Part shown: one piece after another, positions 42,724-51,578 of the stretch | How the letters are laid out: every line of letters begins with the position of its first letter | How positions within the stretch are numbered: position 1 is the first letter of the stretch | Source: an uncultured Chloroflexota bacterium | GTDB lineage: Bacteria > Chloroflexota > UBA11872 > UBA12225 | Assembly (NCBI GenBank): GCA_902805635.1 | Contig: CADCTC010000170.1 | Span: forward strand, 26,499-90,498 | DNA length: 64,000 bases | Reading direction: 5' to 3' | Position numbers and translations under genes: made by a program | The notes under the pieces: generated by a model | Told to the model about the DNA's origin: nothing | Database searches by the model: none | The model's input: only the letters and a program-made list of their open reading frames with translations

Positions 42724-43095
42724 TCAAAACCCGCTGACACCGCCCTCATTCGCCGCTGGAGCGCGCTCCTTCTTGCGCTTCTTCCCGCTGGGTGCCGGCT
42801 CCGGAGTGCCTCGCGGCGTCCGGTCTTGCGTTGCCCCCTCCGTCCGTGCACGGGCCGGCTCCCACCACCAGCACACATGCCCGAAGCGGATGCCAGTGTG
42901 CAGCCGGCCGCGCCTGCGCGACCGCAGGCGCCGCAGTACCGTCACCACCTCCTCCGGCTCAATCTCCAGCACGTCGGTCATGCGCTGCATGTCCATAGGC
43001 CCCGCGGACAGCGCTCTCCGCAGGCGCTTGGCCAGGTCCTTCTGACGGGACTTCGGGATCTTGGCAGCGAACGGACTGGGACCACCGCTCGGCAC
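42724..43095 (-). CDS. Small basic protein, possible winged-helix
   Basis: A 123-aa protein. Residues ~17-80 (KDLAKRLRRALSAGPMDMQRMTDVLEIEPEEVVTVLRRLRSRRRGRL) look like a small winged-helix DNA-binding unit, with WWWEP after it. The tail is basic and disordered (GKKRKKERAP). I do not recognise a named family. It follows the PhoP-like regulator gene by 26 nt on the same strand and may be co-transcribed with it. Confidence 0.55.
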   Translation of the reverse strand: MPSGGPSPFAAKIPKSRQKDLAKRLRRALSAGPMDMQRMTDVLEIEPEEVVTVLRRLRSRRRGRLHTGIRFGHVCWWWEPARARTEGATQDRTPRGTPEPAPSGKKRKKERAPAANEGGVSGF

Positions 43096-43121
43096 GGCCG
43101 CTAGCCTCCTACCGCCACCGG

Positions 43122-43871
43122 CTACGCGTCAGCCGGGTCATCCGCGTCTGGCTTGTCGTCATCCTTCGATGCGCGGACGCGGTACCCCACGCCACGTACC
43201 GTCTCTAGGATCTTGGGCTTGCTCGGCCGCTTCTCTATTTTCTCGCGCAGCCAGCGTACGTGCACGTCTACGGTACGGCTGTCCCCCACAAAGTCCGGGC
43301 CCCATACGTGTTCCAACAGCTGCTCCCGCGTAAAGACCTGTCCTGCGTGCTGCATGAGGAATGCCAGCAGGTCGAACTCTCTTGGCTTGAGCGCCAGCTC
43401 CTTGTGCTTGCGCGTCGCGAGCCGTTGTTTGCCATCCAGCTGCAAGTCACCCACCGTGAGCACCGGCTGGGGAGGCTCGACATCCGCATCGTGCATATGA
43501 CTGCGGCGTAACAGCGCTTTCACCCGCGCCATCAGCTCACGCATTGAAAAGGGCTTGGTGACGTAATCGTCGGCGCCGACTTCCAGGCCCACCACGCGGT
43601 CTACTTCGTCCGTCCGCGCCGTCAGCATGATGATCGGCACGCTGCGTACCGCCGCGTTGCTCGACTGACGGATGGCGCGGCAGATGTCAAGCCCGTCCCG
43701 CTTGGGCAGCATCAGGTCCAGGAGCAGCAGGTCTGGCGCTTCGCGCAGCACTAAATCGAGTCCCAGCTGGCCGTCACCCGCGGCGAACACGTCGTGCCCG
43801 TCCCGGCGCAGGTTGTAGGTGATAGTGCTGGCGAGCGCCGGCTCGTCGTCGACGACCACGATCTTAGCCAT
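43122..43871 (-). CDS. phoP: OmpR/PhoB-family response regulator (PhoP-like)
   Basis: A 249-aa regulator. The receiver has D8-D9-E10, phospho-acceptor D52 (LLDLMLP), T84 and K106. The C-terminal winged helix carries LALKPREFDLLAFLMQHAGQVFTREQLLEHVWG and TVDVHVRWLREKIE. It is divergent from phoU and the PhoR-like kinase across 197 nt, the common phosphate two-component arrangement, so it is the probable partner of that kinase and reader of the Pho boxes at 54, 57.8 and 58.7 kb. The symbol is by context and similarity. Confidence 0.88.
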   Translation of the reverse strand: MAKIVVVDDEPALASTITYNLRRDGHDVFAAGDGQLGLDLVLREAPDLLLLDLMLPKRDGLDICRAIRQSSNAAVRSVPIIMLTARTDEVDRVVGLEVGADDYVTKPFSMRELMARVKALLRRSHMHDADVEPPQPVLTVGDLQLDGKQRLATRKHKELALKPREFDLLAFLMQHAGQVFTREQLLEHVWGPDFVGDSRTVDVHVRWLREKIEKRPSKPKILETVRGVGYRVRASKDDDKPDADDPADA

Positions 43872-44068
43872 GTGGAATCAACACCCCCAACGTGCCAGCC
43901 CGCGCATGCGGCCCCTCCTTCCAGCTTCCGATGCAGATTGTGTCACCTGCTGCGGGTTGGTCGAGGGCCCTGCCGGCACGCTGAGGCCGCATGGTTGAGG
44001 CAGCTCAGCACGGTTGCTCGCGCGGTTTAGCCCGCGAGCCTTTCCGGAGCCGCGGGATTACTATAGAG

Positions 44069-44791
44069 ATGTACAAACAACCGCCGGCAAGTGAGCAGCT
44101 CGTGACCACGTTCGTCAGCCCGCGCGTGCGCTTCATCCACCAGCTGGAAGAGGTGCGCGACGCTGTGCTCACGCTAGGCAGTATGGTGGACAAGGCGATC
44201 GACTCGGCGCTGGACGCGCTGAGGCGGCGCGACGCCCACCTGGCGCAGCGCGTGATCCGGGACGACCGGCACATCAACCGGCAGCGCTTCGACATCGAGC
44301 AGTCCGCGCTGCTGCTGCTGGCCACCCAGCAGCCGATGGCGTCCGACCTGCGCTTCCTGGCGGCGGTGCTGCACATCGTGACCGACCTGGAGCGCATGGG
44401 GGACCACGCGCGCGGCATCTCGCGCCTGGCGCTCAAGCTGCGCGACGAGCCGCCGCTGCGCCTACCTGCGGAGGTGCCGCGCATGGCCGACCTGTCGCGG
44501 GACCGGCTGCGGCGCGTGCTGGATGCCTTCGTCGCGCGCGATGCCGACGCCGCGCAGACCATCGCGGCGGAAGACACTGCCACGGACGAGCTGCAGCAGG
44601 CCGTCTACCGCGACATGCTGCAGGTGATGCTGGCCGATCCCACGTCTATCACCCGCGCCACCTACATGATCTGGGTGACCCACAACGTGGAGCGCATCGG
44701 CGACCATATCACTAACGTGTGCGAGCGTATCGTCTACGCCGTCACCGGCACCATGGCCGAGCTGGCCGAACCGGGGCTGGAGCAGGCCTAG
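44069..44791 (+). CDS. phoU: PhoU phosphate-signalling regulator
   Basis: A 240-aa all-helical protein with the two PhoU repeats. Each repeat carries the acidic metal-binding signature: TDLERMGDHARGISRLAL in the first and VERIGDHITNVCERIVY in the second. PhoU links the Pst transporter to PhoR and damps the Pho response when phosphate is ample. ATG 44069 is chosen since the 26-codon extension upstream is not PhoU-like. It is followed 3 nt later by the kinase gene (TTG start), so they form an operon. pstSCAB is about 14 kb away. Confidence 0.95.
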   Translation: MYKQPPASEQLVTTFVSPRVRFIHQLEEVRDAVLTLGSMVDKAIDSALDALRRRDAHLAQRVIRDDRHINRQRFDIEQSALLLLATQQPMASDLRFLAAVLHIVTDLERMGDHARGISRLALKLRDEPPLRLPAEVPRMADLSRDRLRRVLDAFVARDADAAQTIAAEDTATDELQQAVYRDMLQVMLADPTSITRATYMIWVTHNVERIGDHITNVCERIVYAVTGTMAELAEPGLEQA

Positions 44792-44794
44792 CCG

Positions 44795-46252
44795 TTGGCA
44801 AACCGGCTGGCGCTCCTGACGGCGCTCGGGATCCTGGTCAGCTGCCTGGCTACCGGGGCGGTCGCGCTCGCCACCGGTGGCTCGGTCGCTGCCCTGGTCG
44901 TCGCGTCGCTCACTGCCGCCATCGCGGCCATCTTCATCTCCACGTTCCTGGTCAACCGGCTCATCCTGGCGCCGCTGCGCCGCCTGGCAGACGAGACGCG
45001 CCGGCTGGCAGCGGGCGATCTGACGGCAAGCGACGAGCCGTCGTCGCAGCTCGGCATCGAGGACGTGGCCGACGCGTTCAACGACGCGGTCGCCGGCTTC
45101 CGCCGCGAGATGGCCATGCTGGCGGTAGAACGCGAGCGTGCGTCGGCGGCGCTCGCCAACATGGCCGATGGCATCGTGATCGTCAACGGCGACCTGCGCG
45201 TGGAGCGGATCAACGATGCCGCCCAGCGGCTGCTACGCCACGCCGGCGACGCAGCTGGGAGGCGCCTGGCGGAGGTCGTGCGCGACCACGAGCTGCAGTC
45301 GGTGCTGACCGCCGCCCTGGCGCGCGGCGCCGCGCACTCCGAGTTGGTTCGCCTGGCACCGCCGGCTGGCAGCGCGGCCCTGGAACAGGCGCGCTACGTC
45401 AAGGCCACCGGTATCCCCATCGGCGATGGAGGCCGGATGGAAGAACAGGCCGGGCTGCTGGTACTGCAAGACGTGACGGCGCTGCGGCGCACCGAAACGA
45501 TGCGCCGCGAGTTTGTGGGCAACGTGTCGCACGAGCTGCGTACACCCATCGCGTCGCTCAAGGCGCTGGTGGAGACGCTGGAGGAGGGCGCGCTCGATGA
45601 CCCCCCGGCGGCGCGCGAGTTCCTGGGTCAGATGCACGTCGAGGTGGACAGTCTCGCCCAGCTGGTACAGGAGCTGCTGGAGCTCTCCAAGATCGAGTCG
45701 GGCCAGTCTCCGCTGCGGCGCGAGCCGGTGCCGCCGGCCGGCTTGCTGGAGGAGGCCTACCAACGGCTCAGGCGCCAGGCAGAGCGCGCCGGCATCAAGG
45801 TGCAGGTGGACGCGGCGCGCGACCTGCCGTTGGTGTTGGCCGACCCCGCGCTGGTGGAGCGGACCCTGATCAACCTGCTGCACAACGCCGCCAAGTTCAC
45901 ACCTAAAGGTGGACGCATCGTCCTGTCTGCCGCGCCCCACCCGGACGGGATATGCCTGTCAGTGGCGGATACCGGACAGGGGATCGCCGCGCCGGAGCTG
46001 GACCGCATCTTCGAGCGCTTCTACAAGGCCGACAAGTCGCGTGCCTCGGGCGGCACCGGCCTGGGGCTGGCCATTGCCAAGCACATCGTCCAGGCGCACG
46101 GCGGCCGCATCTGGGCCGAAAGCCCCGGCGAAGGGCACGGCGCCACGTTCAAGTTCACGCTGCCCATCGCGCCTGCGGACGGCGCCGCACCCACGACCGC
46201 CATAGACGCTCCTGGGGCATCACCGGAACAGGAAGTCACGGCGGCGCGATAA
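44795..46252 (+). CDS. phoR: PhoR-like membrane histidine kinase
   Basis: A 485-aa kinase. Two transmembrane helices (~5-27 and ~32-53) lie close together, so almost nothing is outside. A HAMP linker (~57-105), a PAS domain (~115-230), and a HisKA domain with H246 in SHELRTPIASLKALVETLEEGA follow. An HATPase domain follows with NLLHNAAKFTP, DTGQGI and GGTGLGLAIAKHIV. This is the PhoR build that senses phosphate through PhoU/Pst rather than by a periplasmic domain. It starts with TTG directly after phoU. Confidence 0.9.
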   Translation: MANRLALLTALGILVSCLATGAVALATGGSVAALVVASLTAAIAAIFISTFLVNRLILAPLRRLADETRRLAAGDLTASDEPSSQLGIEDVADAFNDAVAGFRREMAMLAVERERASAALANMADGIVIVNGDLRVERINDAAQRLLRHAGDAAGRRLAEVVRDHELQSVLTAALARGAAHSELVRLAPPAGSAALEQARYVKATGIPIGDGGRMEEQAGLLVLQDVTALRRTETMRREFVGNVSHELRTPIASLKALVETLEEGALDDPPAAREFLGQMHVEVDSLAQLVQELLELSKIESGQSPLRREPVPPAGLLEEAYQRLRRQAERAGIKVQVDAARDLPLVLADPALVERTLINLLHNAAKFTPKGGRIVLSAAPHPDGICLSVADTGQGIAAPELDRIFERFYKADKSRASGGTGLGLAIAKHIVQAHGGRIWAESPGEGHGATFKFTLPIAPADGAAPTTAIDAPGASPEQEVTAAR

Positions 46253-46264
46253 ATCCCGTACAAT
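46235..46264 (+). promoter_or_regulatory. Possible promoter of the thiamine operon
   Basis: TACAAT at 46259-46264 resembles a -10 box, with GTCACG at 46235-46240 as a weak -35 at 18-nt spacing. Transcription would start about 55 nt before the TPP aptamer. It overlaps the end of the kinase gene. Confidence 0.4.
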
Positions 46265-46325
46265 CAGGTCAGCCGGCGCGGTCCGTGGGAACGGGTCGCA
46301 CGCCAGACCACAGTTGAAGAGCACC

Positions 46326-46409
46326 TGCTAGGGGTGCGCGAAAGCGCTGAGAGGTGGGAGACCACCGACCCTTGGAACCTGATCCGGTTCATACCGGCGG
46401 AGGGAAGCA
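46326..46409 (+). promoter_or_regulatory. TPP riboswitch (THI element)
   Basis: All signature pieces of the thiamine-pyrophosphate aptamer are present: aggggtgc, gctgagagg, acccttggaacctgatc and the 3' block ggttcataccggcggaggga. The closing stem P1 pairs tgct (46326-46329) with agca (46406-46409). The ribosome-binding site ggaggg (46399-46404), 8 nt before the ykoF ATG, lies inside the aptamer's 3' strand, so TPP binding should block translation start directly. Controls ykoF-ykoE-ykoD-ykoC. Confidence 0.95.
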
Positions 46410-46412
46410 ACG

Positions 46413-46712
46413 ATGAACGCGCAGCCGCCACAGTCCGCTACCAGCCCCGCTCCGGCCACTCCCTCGTGCGGCGGCACCGGCTTCTTCGGCGCTCGGTTCT
46501 CGCTCTACCCCATGACCGATCGCTTCGTGCCGGTCATCCTGGATGCCATTCAGGGTCTGCGCCAGCCGGGCCTCGTCGTTGAGTCTGACGACGTGAGCAC
46601 CTTCCTGGGCGGCCACCCTGAGACGGTCTTTGGCGCTCTCCGGCGTACCTTCGCCCGCGCAGCGGCCGGCGGCGAGCACGTCGTCATGCCGGTGCTCTTC
46701 TCCTACGGCTGA
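46413..46712 (+). CDS. ykoF: YkoF-like thiamine/HMP-binding protein, N-terminal half (ends at in-frame TGA)
   Basis: A 99-aa product equal to the first of the two ferredoxin-like repeats of YkoF, which binds thiamine or its pyrimidine moiety for the YkoEDC transporter. Marks are CGGTGFFGARFSLYPMTD and GEHVVMPVLFSYG. The reading frame then meets TGA (46710-46712) and continues without another stop to 47054, giving the second repeat. As I recall the Bacillus protein, this position is a Cys (FSIGCPGD). So this is a TGC/TGT-to-TGA nonsense change, a gene split into two subunits, or recoding as selenocysteine. Confidence 0.8.
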   Translation: MNAQPPQSATSPAPATPSCGGTGFFGARFSLYPMTDRFVPVILDAIQGLRQPGLVVESDDVSTFLGGHPETVFGALRRTFARAAAGGEHVVMPVLFSYG

Positions 46713-46724
46713 CCGGGTGAAGGC

Positions 46725-47054
46725 GTGTGTCCGCCGTCGGCGGTCCCCGAACCCGCTCCCACTGCGCCGGCTAACGACGAATCGCTGCCGCCGGTCGAAG
46801 TCGCGTGCCAGTGGTCGCTCTACCCGCTGGGTATCGAAGACCACATGGACGTGATCTACCGCGTGATCGGCCACACCAAGGAAGCCGGCGTCTTCACGCG
46901 GGGGCAGCATTTCGTCTCGCGTCTCGATGGTGAACTCGGCGCCGTCCTGGGCGCCATCCGGCGCTCGTTCGAAGACGCAACCGCCCATGCCGGCCACGTC
47001 GTCGCCCATGTCACGCTCTCCGCGAATAGTCCGTCGAGGAAACACGGCTCATGA
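46725..47054 (+). CDS. ykoF: YkoF-like protein, C-terminal half
   Basis: A 109-aa reading frame in phase with the first half, starting at GTG 46725 (first residues VCPPSAVPEP). It contains the second YkoF repeat: PPVEVACQWSLYPLG, GQHFVSRLDGELGAVLGAIRRSF, and the conserved end LSANSPSRK. Its stop overlaps the ykoE ATG (ATGA). No clear ribosome-binding site precedes the GTG, which favours a formerly or actually continuous protein over an independent subunit. Either half alone still has the fold of one repeat. Confidence 0.72.
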   Translation: MCPPSAVPEPAPTAPANDESLPPVEVACQWSLYPLGIEDHMDVIYRVIGHTKEAGVFTRGQHFVSRLDGELGAVLGAIRRSFEDATAHAGHVVAHVTLSANSPSRKHGS

Positions 47055-48250
47055 CTGCGCTTACCCCTGACCCCATCGCACCGCGCGTGGTGCCGGGCGC
47101 GCCTGTTTACACACAGTCATCGTCATCTGTCAGCAACCTGCTGCGCTTCGCCGCTCTCGCCGCCGGCGTCGTGGCGCTTGGCGCCTTCTTCCTCCCATGG
47201 GTCCAGTACCAAAACGGCGCCTATAGCGGCTTTAACCTTGCCGGCGCGATTGCCCCGGCGCTGGAGAGCGTCAAAGCGGGCGGCCTCAAGGGCTTCAACC
47301 TGGCGCTGCACGCCATGCCCGTGTTGGGCGTAGTGACGCTGGCCTTCCTCGCCTTGAGCCTGCGCGAGAAGGACCTGGACGCCGAGATACGCCTGCGCAC
47401 CTGGGCCGGCGCCGCCTCCACGGTCGGCCTGGCCATCACGCTGCTGTTCATCGGGAGCGCACTGCTCGGCGGCGCGCCGGGCATACAGTTTGAGCCCGGC
47501 CTGGTCCGCACCGACGCCGCCGTACAGGCCGGCGTGCCGAAGGCGATCAACGCGGGCGATTTCGCCGGCCTTGGCGCCGGGGCATACCTCACCCTGCTCT
47601 CCTTCGCTATCGCGGCGGTCGGCAGCTTTGCCTGGGATCGCCGTGCCGTGGCGAGCGCGATCGGCGCCGGCCAGAGCGTTCGCAGTGCCTGGCGCACGCA
47701 GGACTTTGTGCTGCTTGCCATCCTCGCCGTGGTGTTCGGGGCGCTGTACTGGTGGTGGCTCCAGCCGTACCTCTGGGTCGTGCCGCTCGCCGCGCAGGTC
47801 GGCCAGGAGCTGCTGTTCGGCATGTGGTTCGTCGGCGGCCTGCTGGGCGGGTACATCATCCGCCGCCCCGGCGCGGCCTTTCTAGCGGAGAGCATGGCCG
47901 CCCTTGCCGAGGTGCTGCTCGGCGCCCCCGCCGGCCCCATCCTGGTCGTCACCGGCCTGATGCAGGCGCTGGGCCCTGAGCTCGTCTTTGCGTCCACCGG
48001 CTACCGCCGCTGGGGCTGGGCCACCATGGCCCTGGCCGGCGCCGCTGCCGGTCTAGTCGCCCTGCCCTGGAACTGGTTCCGGCTTGGCTACTTCGCCCTG
48101 GACCCCACCTTCCTGCTCGTCCTGCTCGCCGTCCGCATCGCCGGCGGAGTCGCCGCCGGTCTGCTGGCCAAGCTGCTGGGCGACCTGCTTGCGGCTACCG
48201 GCGGCCTCACCTACTTCCCTATCGGTCGCGAGCGCGTCAGGGAGGTGTAG
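47051..48250 (+). CDS. ykoE: YkoE-like ECF substrate-specific membrane component with extra N-terminal membrane domain
   Basis: A 399-aa protein. The C-terminal ~185 residues (from WRTQDFVLLAILAVVFGALYW through FLAESMAALAEVLLG and MALAGAAAGL) match YkoE, the membrane S-component for HMP/thiamine. The N-terminal ~205 residues add about four hydrophobic helices (~32-52, 85-102, 118-140, 175-195), roughly doubling the usual YkoE length. Coupled to ykoF by an ATGA overlap. It works with YkoD (ATPases), YkoC (T-component) and YkoF. The function of the added domain is unknown. Confidence 0.82.
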   Translation: MTALTPDPIAPRVVPGAPVYTQSSSSVSNLLRFAALAAGVVALGAFFLPWVQYQNGAYSGFNLAGAIAPALESVKAGGLKGFNLALHAMPVLGVVTLAFLALSLREKDLDAEIRLRTWAGAASTVGLAITLLFIGSALLGGAPGIQFEPGLVRTDAAVQAGVPKAINAGDFAGLGAGAYLTLLSFAIAAVGSFAWDRRAVASAIGAGQSVRSAWRTQDFVLLAILAVVFGALYWWWLQPYLWVVPLAAQVGQELLFGMWFVGGLLGGYIIRRPGAAFLAESMAALAEVLLGAPAGPILVVTGLMQALGPELVFASTGYRRWGWATMALAGAAAGLVALPWNWFRLGYFALDPTFLLVLLAVRIAGGVAAGLLAKLLGDLLAATGGLTYFPIGRERVREV

Positions 48251-48289
48251 TGGCTCGTTACGCGCGGCGCCCGCGCCGGCAGTGACGGA

Positions 48290-50071
48290 GTGGGTATCGC
48301 TCTGCCAGCTACGCCTCCGGACATCCGCGTTGAGGGTCTGACTCTCCGCCACGTTGGACGGCGCGCGCCAGCGCTGCGAGACCTCTCATTGCAGTGGCAG
48401 CCGGGAGAGCGCCTCCTCTTGCTTGGACCGAGCGGCGGCGGCAAGAGCACGCTGGCACTGTGCCTCAACGGCATCATCCCCCACAGCCAGGAGGCGCATT
48501 GGGAGGCCGGCCGGGTCTTGGTGGACGGGCAGGACACCCGCGCCGCCGGCCTCGCTGCGCTGACCCGCCGCACTGGCGTGCTGTTCCAAGACCCGGAAGC
48601 ACAGCTCGTCATGCTGGAAGTGGACGACGAGATCGCCTTCGGGCTTGAGAACATCGGGCTGCCCCACGGAGAGATAGCCGCACGCATCACCGCCGCGCGT
48701 GAGCTGGTTGGCCTGGACCCGGCGCGCACACCGCGTGCCCTGGACGAGCTGTCGGGTGGGGCCAAGCAGCGTGTCGCCCTCGCGTCGCTGCTGGCCATGA
48801 GCGTGCGTGAAGGTGGCGCGCTGGTGCTCGACGAGCCGACCGCCAACCTCGATCCGCACGGCGCGCGGCTGGTGCTCGACGCCCTGGGCCGCCTCGCCGC
48901 GGACCGCAGGCACTCGCTCCTCCTGGTGGAGCACCGCCTAGACGAGGTTATGGGCCTGGTGGATCGCGTCGCCGTTCTGGATGCCGCCGGCCACTGTGTG
49001 CTGGACGGCCCGCCCGACGACATCTTCTTGCGCCACGCGGCCGAATTGCAGCAGCTGGGCGCCTGGACGCCTGCCTTCGCCGACCTGGCACTCTTGCTCG
49101 ATCCCGGCGCGGAGCGCGTCTCACGCACGGCCGACGAAGCGGCCGAGCGCATCTGCGCGCGCTGGCCCGCCACGCCGGCACGCGTGGTGGGCACGCCGGT
49201 CCCTACCGGCACGGCTCCTACGCCATCGCACCGTCCCCTGCTCACCCTCGACTCAGTGACGTACACCTATCCACGCGCTGCGCTTCCGGCGCTGCACGAC
49301 GTGAGTCTCGACATCTCGCGCGGCGAGATGGTCGCCATCGTCGGAGCGAACGCCGCCGGCAAGAGCACGGTGGGGCTGCTCCTCAGCGGTGTGCTCCGTC
49401 CCACCGGTGGGACCGTCACTCTGGAAGGAGGCGATTTGCGCGGCGTCTCTGAACAGACCGTCCGGAATCGTCTGGCCTACGTCTTCCAGTACCCGGAGCA
49501 TCAGTTTGTCGCTCACACCGTTCGCGAGGACGTACTCTTTGGCTTGCGCGTGCGCGGCTGGTCCGCTGCGGACGCCGCGCGAGCCACCGATGCGGCGCTG
49601 GAACGCTACGGGCTCGCGTCCCTGGCCGAAGCCAATCCCTATACGCTCAGCCACGGCCAGAAGCGGCGACTGTCGGTGGCCAGTGCGCTCGTCACCGACC
49701 CCGACGCCGTCATCTTGGACGAGCCCACGTTCGGCCAGGACCGGCGCCACACCCAGACGCTGATGGAGGCACTCCACGAGATTCACCACGCCGGCCGCAC
49801 TGTGGTTGTCATCACGCACGATCTCGCGCTCGTCGCGGAGCACGCGCCGCGCGTTGTGGCCATGTCCGGCGGCCGGATGGCGTTCGACGGCTCGCCGCGC
49901 GACCTGTTCGCGTTGCCCGAAGTGCTCGCGAGGTGTGGACTGCGCGTACCGCCGATTGCCGAGGCGTTCGCCCTGGCACGCCGGTCGCGTCCCGCGCTTC
50001 CTGCTGCCATGTCGGTGGCCGAAGCGCGCCGTGCCCTGGCCGGCGCGGAAGGCGGCATCGTTGCTGGCTGA
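48290..50071 (+). CDS. ykoD: YkoD-like double ABC ATPase of the thiamine/HMP ECF transporter
   Basis: A 593-aa protein with two fused ABC ATPase domains. Domain 1 has Walker A GPSGGGKST (46-54), signature LSGGAKQRV and Walker B LVLDEPT. Domain 2 has Walker A GANAAGKST (~345), signature LSHGQKRRLS and Walker B VILDEPT. Both Q-loops read FQDPE or FQYPE, typical of ECF-type ATPases. The start is GTG 48290. It energises uptake through YkoE and YkoC. The ykoC start lies inside its last codons. Confidence 0.9.
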   Translation: MGIALPATPPDIRVEGLTLRHVGRRAPALRDLSLQWQPGERLLLLGPSGGGKSTLALCLNGIIPHSQEAHWEAGRVLVDGQDTRAAGLAALTRRTGVLFQDPEAQLVMLEVDDEIAFGLENIGLPHGEIAARITAARELVGLDPARTPRALDELSGGAKQRVALASLLAMSVREGGALVLDEPTANLDPHGARLVLDALGRLAADRRHSLLLVEHRLDEVMGLVDRVAVLDAAGHCVLDGPPDDIFLRHAAELQQLGAWTPAFADLALLLDPGAERVSRTADEAAERICARWPATPARVVGTPVPTGTAPTPSHRPLLTLDSVTYTYPRAALPALHDVSLDISRGEMVAIVGANAAGKSTVGLLLSGVLRPTGGTVTLEGGDLRGVSEQTVRNRLAYVFQYPEHQFVAHTVREDVLFGLRVRGWSAADAARATDAALERYGLASLAEANPYTLSHGQKRRLSVASALVTDPDAVILDEPTFGQDRRHTQTLMEALHEIHHAGRTVVVITHDLALVAEHAPRVVAMSGGRMAFDGSPRDLFALPEVLARCGLRVPPIAEAFALARRSRPALPAAMSVAEARRALAGAEGGIVAG

Positions 50072-50888
50072 GCGGGAGTCCACGCTGACTTCCGGCGCCG
50101 TTCCGTACCTGCGCAGACGCAACCCGACGGTCAAGCTAGGCGTCGCACTCGCGCTATCGCTCCTGCTCACGCTCGTCATCGACCCGCTAACGCCACTCCT
50201 TGCGCTCCTGGCGATCCTGGCAGCGGGCCTGACTCTGGGTGGCGTGCCGCCGCGCGCCTACGCGCGTGTCCTGGCGCCGCTCGCTCTCGTCGCCATCGGG
50301 TTCGTCTGGAGCAACGCGGTCTTTGCCGTCGGTGGCGAACGAGGCGGCATGAGCTGGCAGCTCGGCCCGGTGCGCGTCAGCGCCGCGGGGCTGCTGTTCG
50401 GGCTCGCCATCGGCCTGCGCGGCTTCGCCATCGGCGCGCTCTCGCTCACGTTCATCCTCACTACCGACCCCACCGACCTGATCGTGAGTCTGATCCGCCA
50501 CGGCCGCTTGCCGTATCGCATCGGCTACGCCTTGCTGGCCGGGCTGCGCTTCCTACCGTTCTTCGCGCAGGAGTACGAACACGTGCGGCTGGCGCAGCGC
50601 GTGCGCGGTCGCATCGGCGGGCGCACGCCGGTCGCGCGGCTGACAGAGCCGTTTGCGCTGCTGCTGCCGCTGCTCTCCGGCGCCATCCGCCGCGCGGCGC
50701 GGATCGCTGTCGCCATGGACGCCCGGGGGTTCTCGTCTGCAAGCAGCCGCACCTACTACCGCCAGGTAGCTCTCCGATGGGCCGACCTCGCGTTCGCGGC
50801 GGTTACGCTGTTGGCCTTCGGCGCGCTGCTCGCGGCCGGCGCCGCCGCCGGCTGGCTGCGCCTCTGGGACGGACGCTTCTCAGTGTGA
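50061..50888 (+). CDS. ykoC: YkoC-like ECF transporter T-component
   Basis: A 275-aa integral membrane protein with about five helices. The cytoplasmic coupling region shows ARG-like motifs MDARGF near the C-terminus and RVRGRIGG, as in EcfT/CbiQ family proteins that contact the ATPases. The best start is TTG 50061, overlapping the ykoD stop by 11 bp; a much longer upstream frame is a shadow of ykoD. Last gene of the riboswitch-controlled operon, ending 5 nt from the convergent thiamine pyrophosphokinase gene. Confidence 0.85.
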   Translation: MLAERESTLTSGAVPYLRRRNPTVKLGVALALSLLLTLVIDPLTPLLALLAILAAGLTLGGVPPRAYARVLAPLALVAIGFVWSNAVFAVGGERGGMSWQLGPVRVSAAGLLFGLAIGLRGFAIGALSLTFILTTDPTDLIVSLIRHGRLPYRIGYALLAGLRFLPFFAQEYEHVRLAQRVRGRIGGRTPVARLTEPFALLLPLLSGAIRRAARIAVAMDARGFSSASSRTYYRQVALRWADLAFAAVTLLAFGALLAAGAAAGWLRLWDGRFSV

Positions 50889-50893
50889 GTCGC

Positions 50894-51565
50894 TCACGCG
50901 TCGGCGTTGCGGACTTCATGCCTGTGGTGGACCCCTACCAGGAGCCGGCCCCCATCGACTGAGATCGAGCCACTACTTGCCACCAACTCGTTGCTGATGC
51001 CGCGGGTGCGCCCGATATGCAGCGTCTCCCCCCTGAGTCGATAGCGCAGCCCCTCTGTCGTTACCCCGGTAGCCTCGCCGGTCAGAGGCACGAGCGACAC
51101 GTAGTCACCCGGCCGGCCACCAACGGACCGCTCGGCCTTGCCGGCCAGCAGGAATAGCTCGTGCCGGCCGTCGATCAGGGTGACCTCATGGCCGGCTAAC
51201 TCTGGCAGCGCGAGGAGAAGCAGGTTCCCCACGGCGTGGTCGAGCCGCGGCCCACCGAGCGCCCCCAGCACGTCGATGACCCGCGCGCCGCGCTCGGCGG
51301 CGAGCAGCAGCGCCAGCTCCAGGTCCGTCTGATCCTTCTCACTTGGAAGGGCGACGACCTGGGTACCGCCTGACGTCAGAACATCACGCAAGCCGGAGTC
51401 GAGCGAGTCGAAGTCCCCCACCGCCACGTCAGGCCGGCGGCCCGCAGCGAGAATGGCGGCGGCGCCTCCGTCCGCCGCCACCAGCAGGTCAGCTCCGCCG
51501 AGGAGCTGCGCCAGCTGTACTCGGTCGAGCCCCAGCTCGCCGTTTGCTACCACCACCGCCCGCAT
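50894..51565 (-). CDS. thiN: Thiamine pyrophosphokinase
   Basis: A 223-aa enzyme converting thiamine plus ATP to thiamine pyrophosphate. Motifs are LLVAADGGAAAIL, VGDFDSLDS (50-57), and EKDQTDLELAL (77-86), the metal- and ATP-binding core. A C-terminal beta domain carries GETLHIGRTRGISNEL. ATG 51565 is chosen; the upstream extension overlaps ino1. Its placement against the ykoFEDC operon indicates salvage: imported thiamine is pyrophosphorylated and the product feeds back on the riboswitch. Confidence 0.93.
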   Translation of the reverse strand: MRAVVVANGELGLDRVQLAQLLGGADLLVAADGGAAAILAAGRRPDVAVGDFDSLDSGLRDVLTSGGTQVVALPSEKDQTDLELALLLAAERGARVIDVLGALGGPRLDHAVGNLLLLALPELAGHEVTLIDGRHELFLLAGKAERSVGGRPGDYVSLVPLTGEATGVTTEGLRYRLRGETLHIGRTRGISNELVASSGSISVDGGRLLVGVHHRHEVRNADA

Positions 51566-51578
51566 AGGCGGAGTGTAG

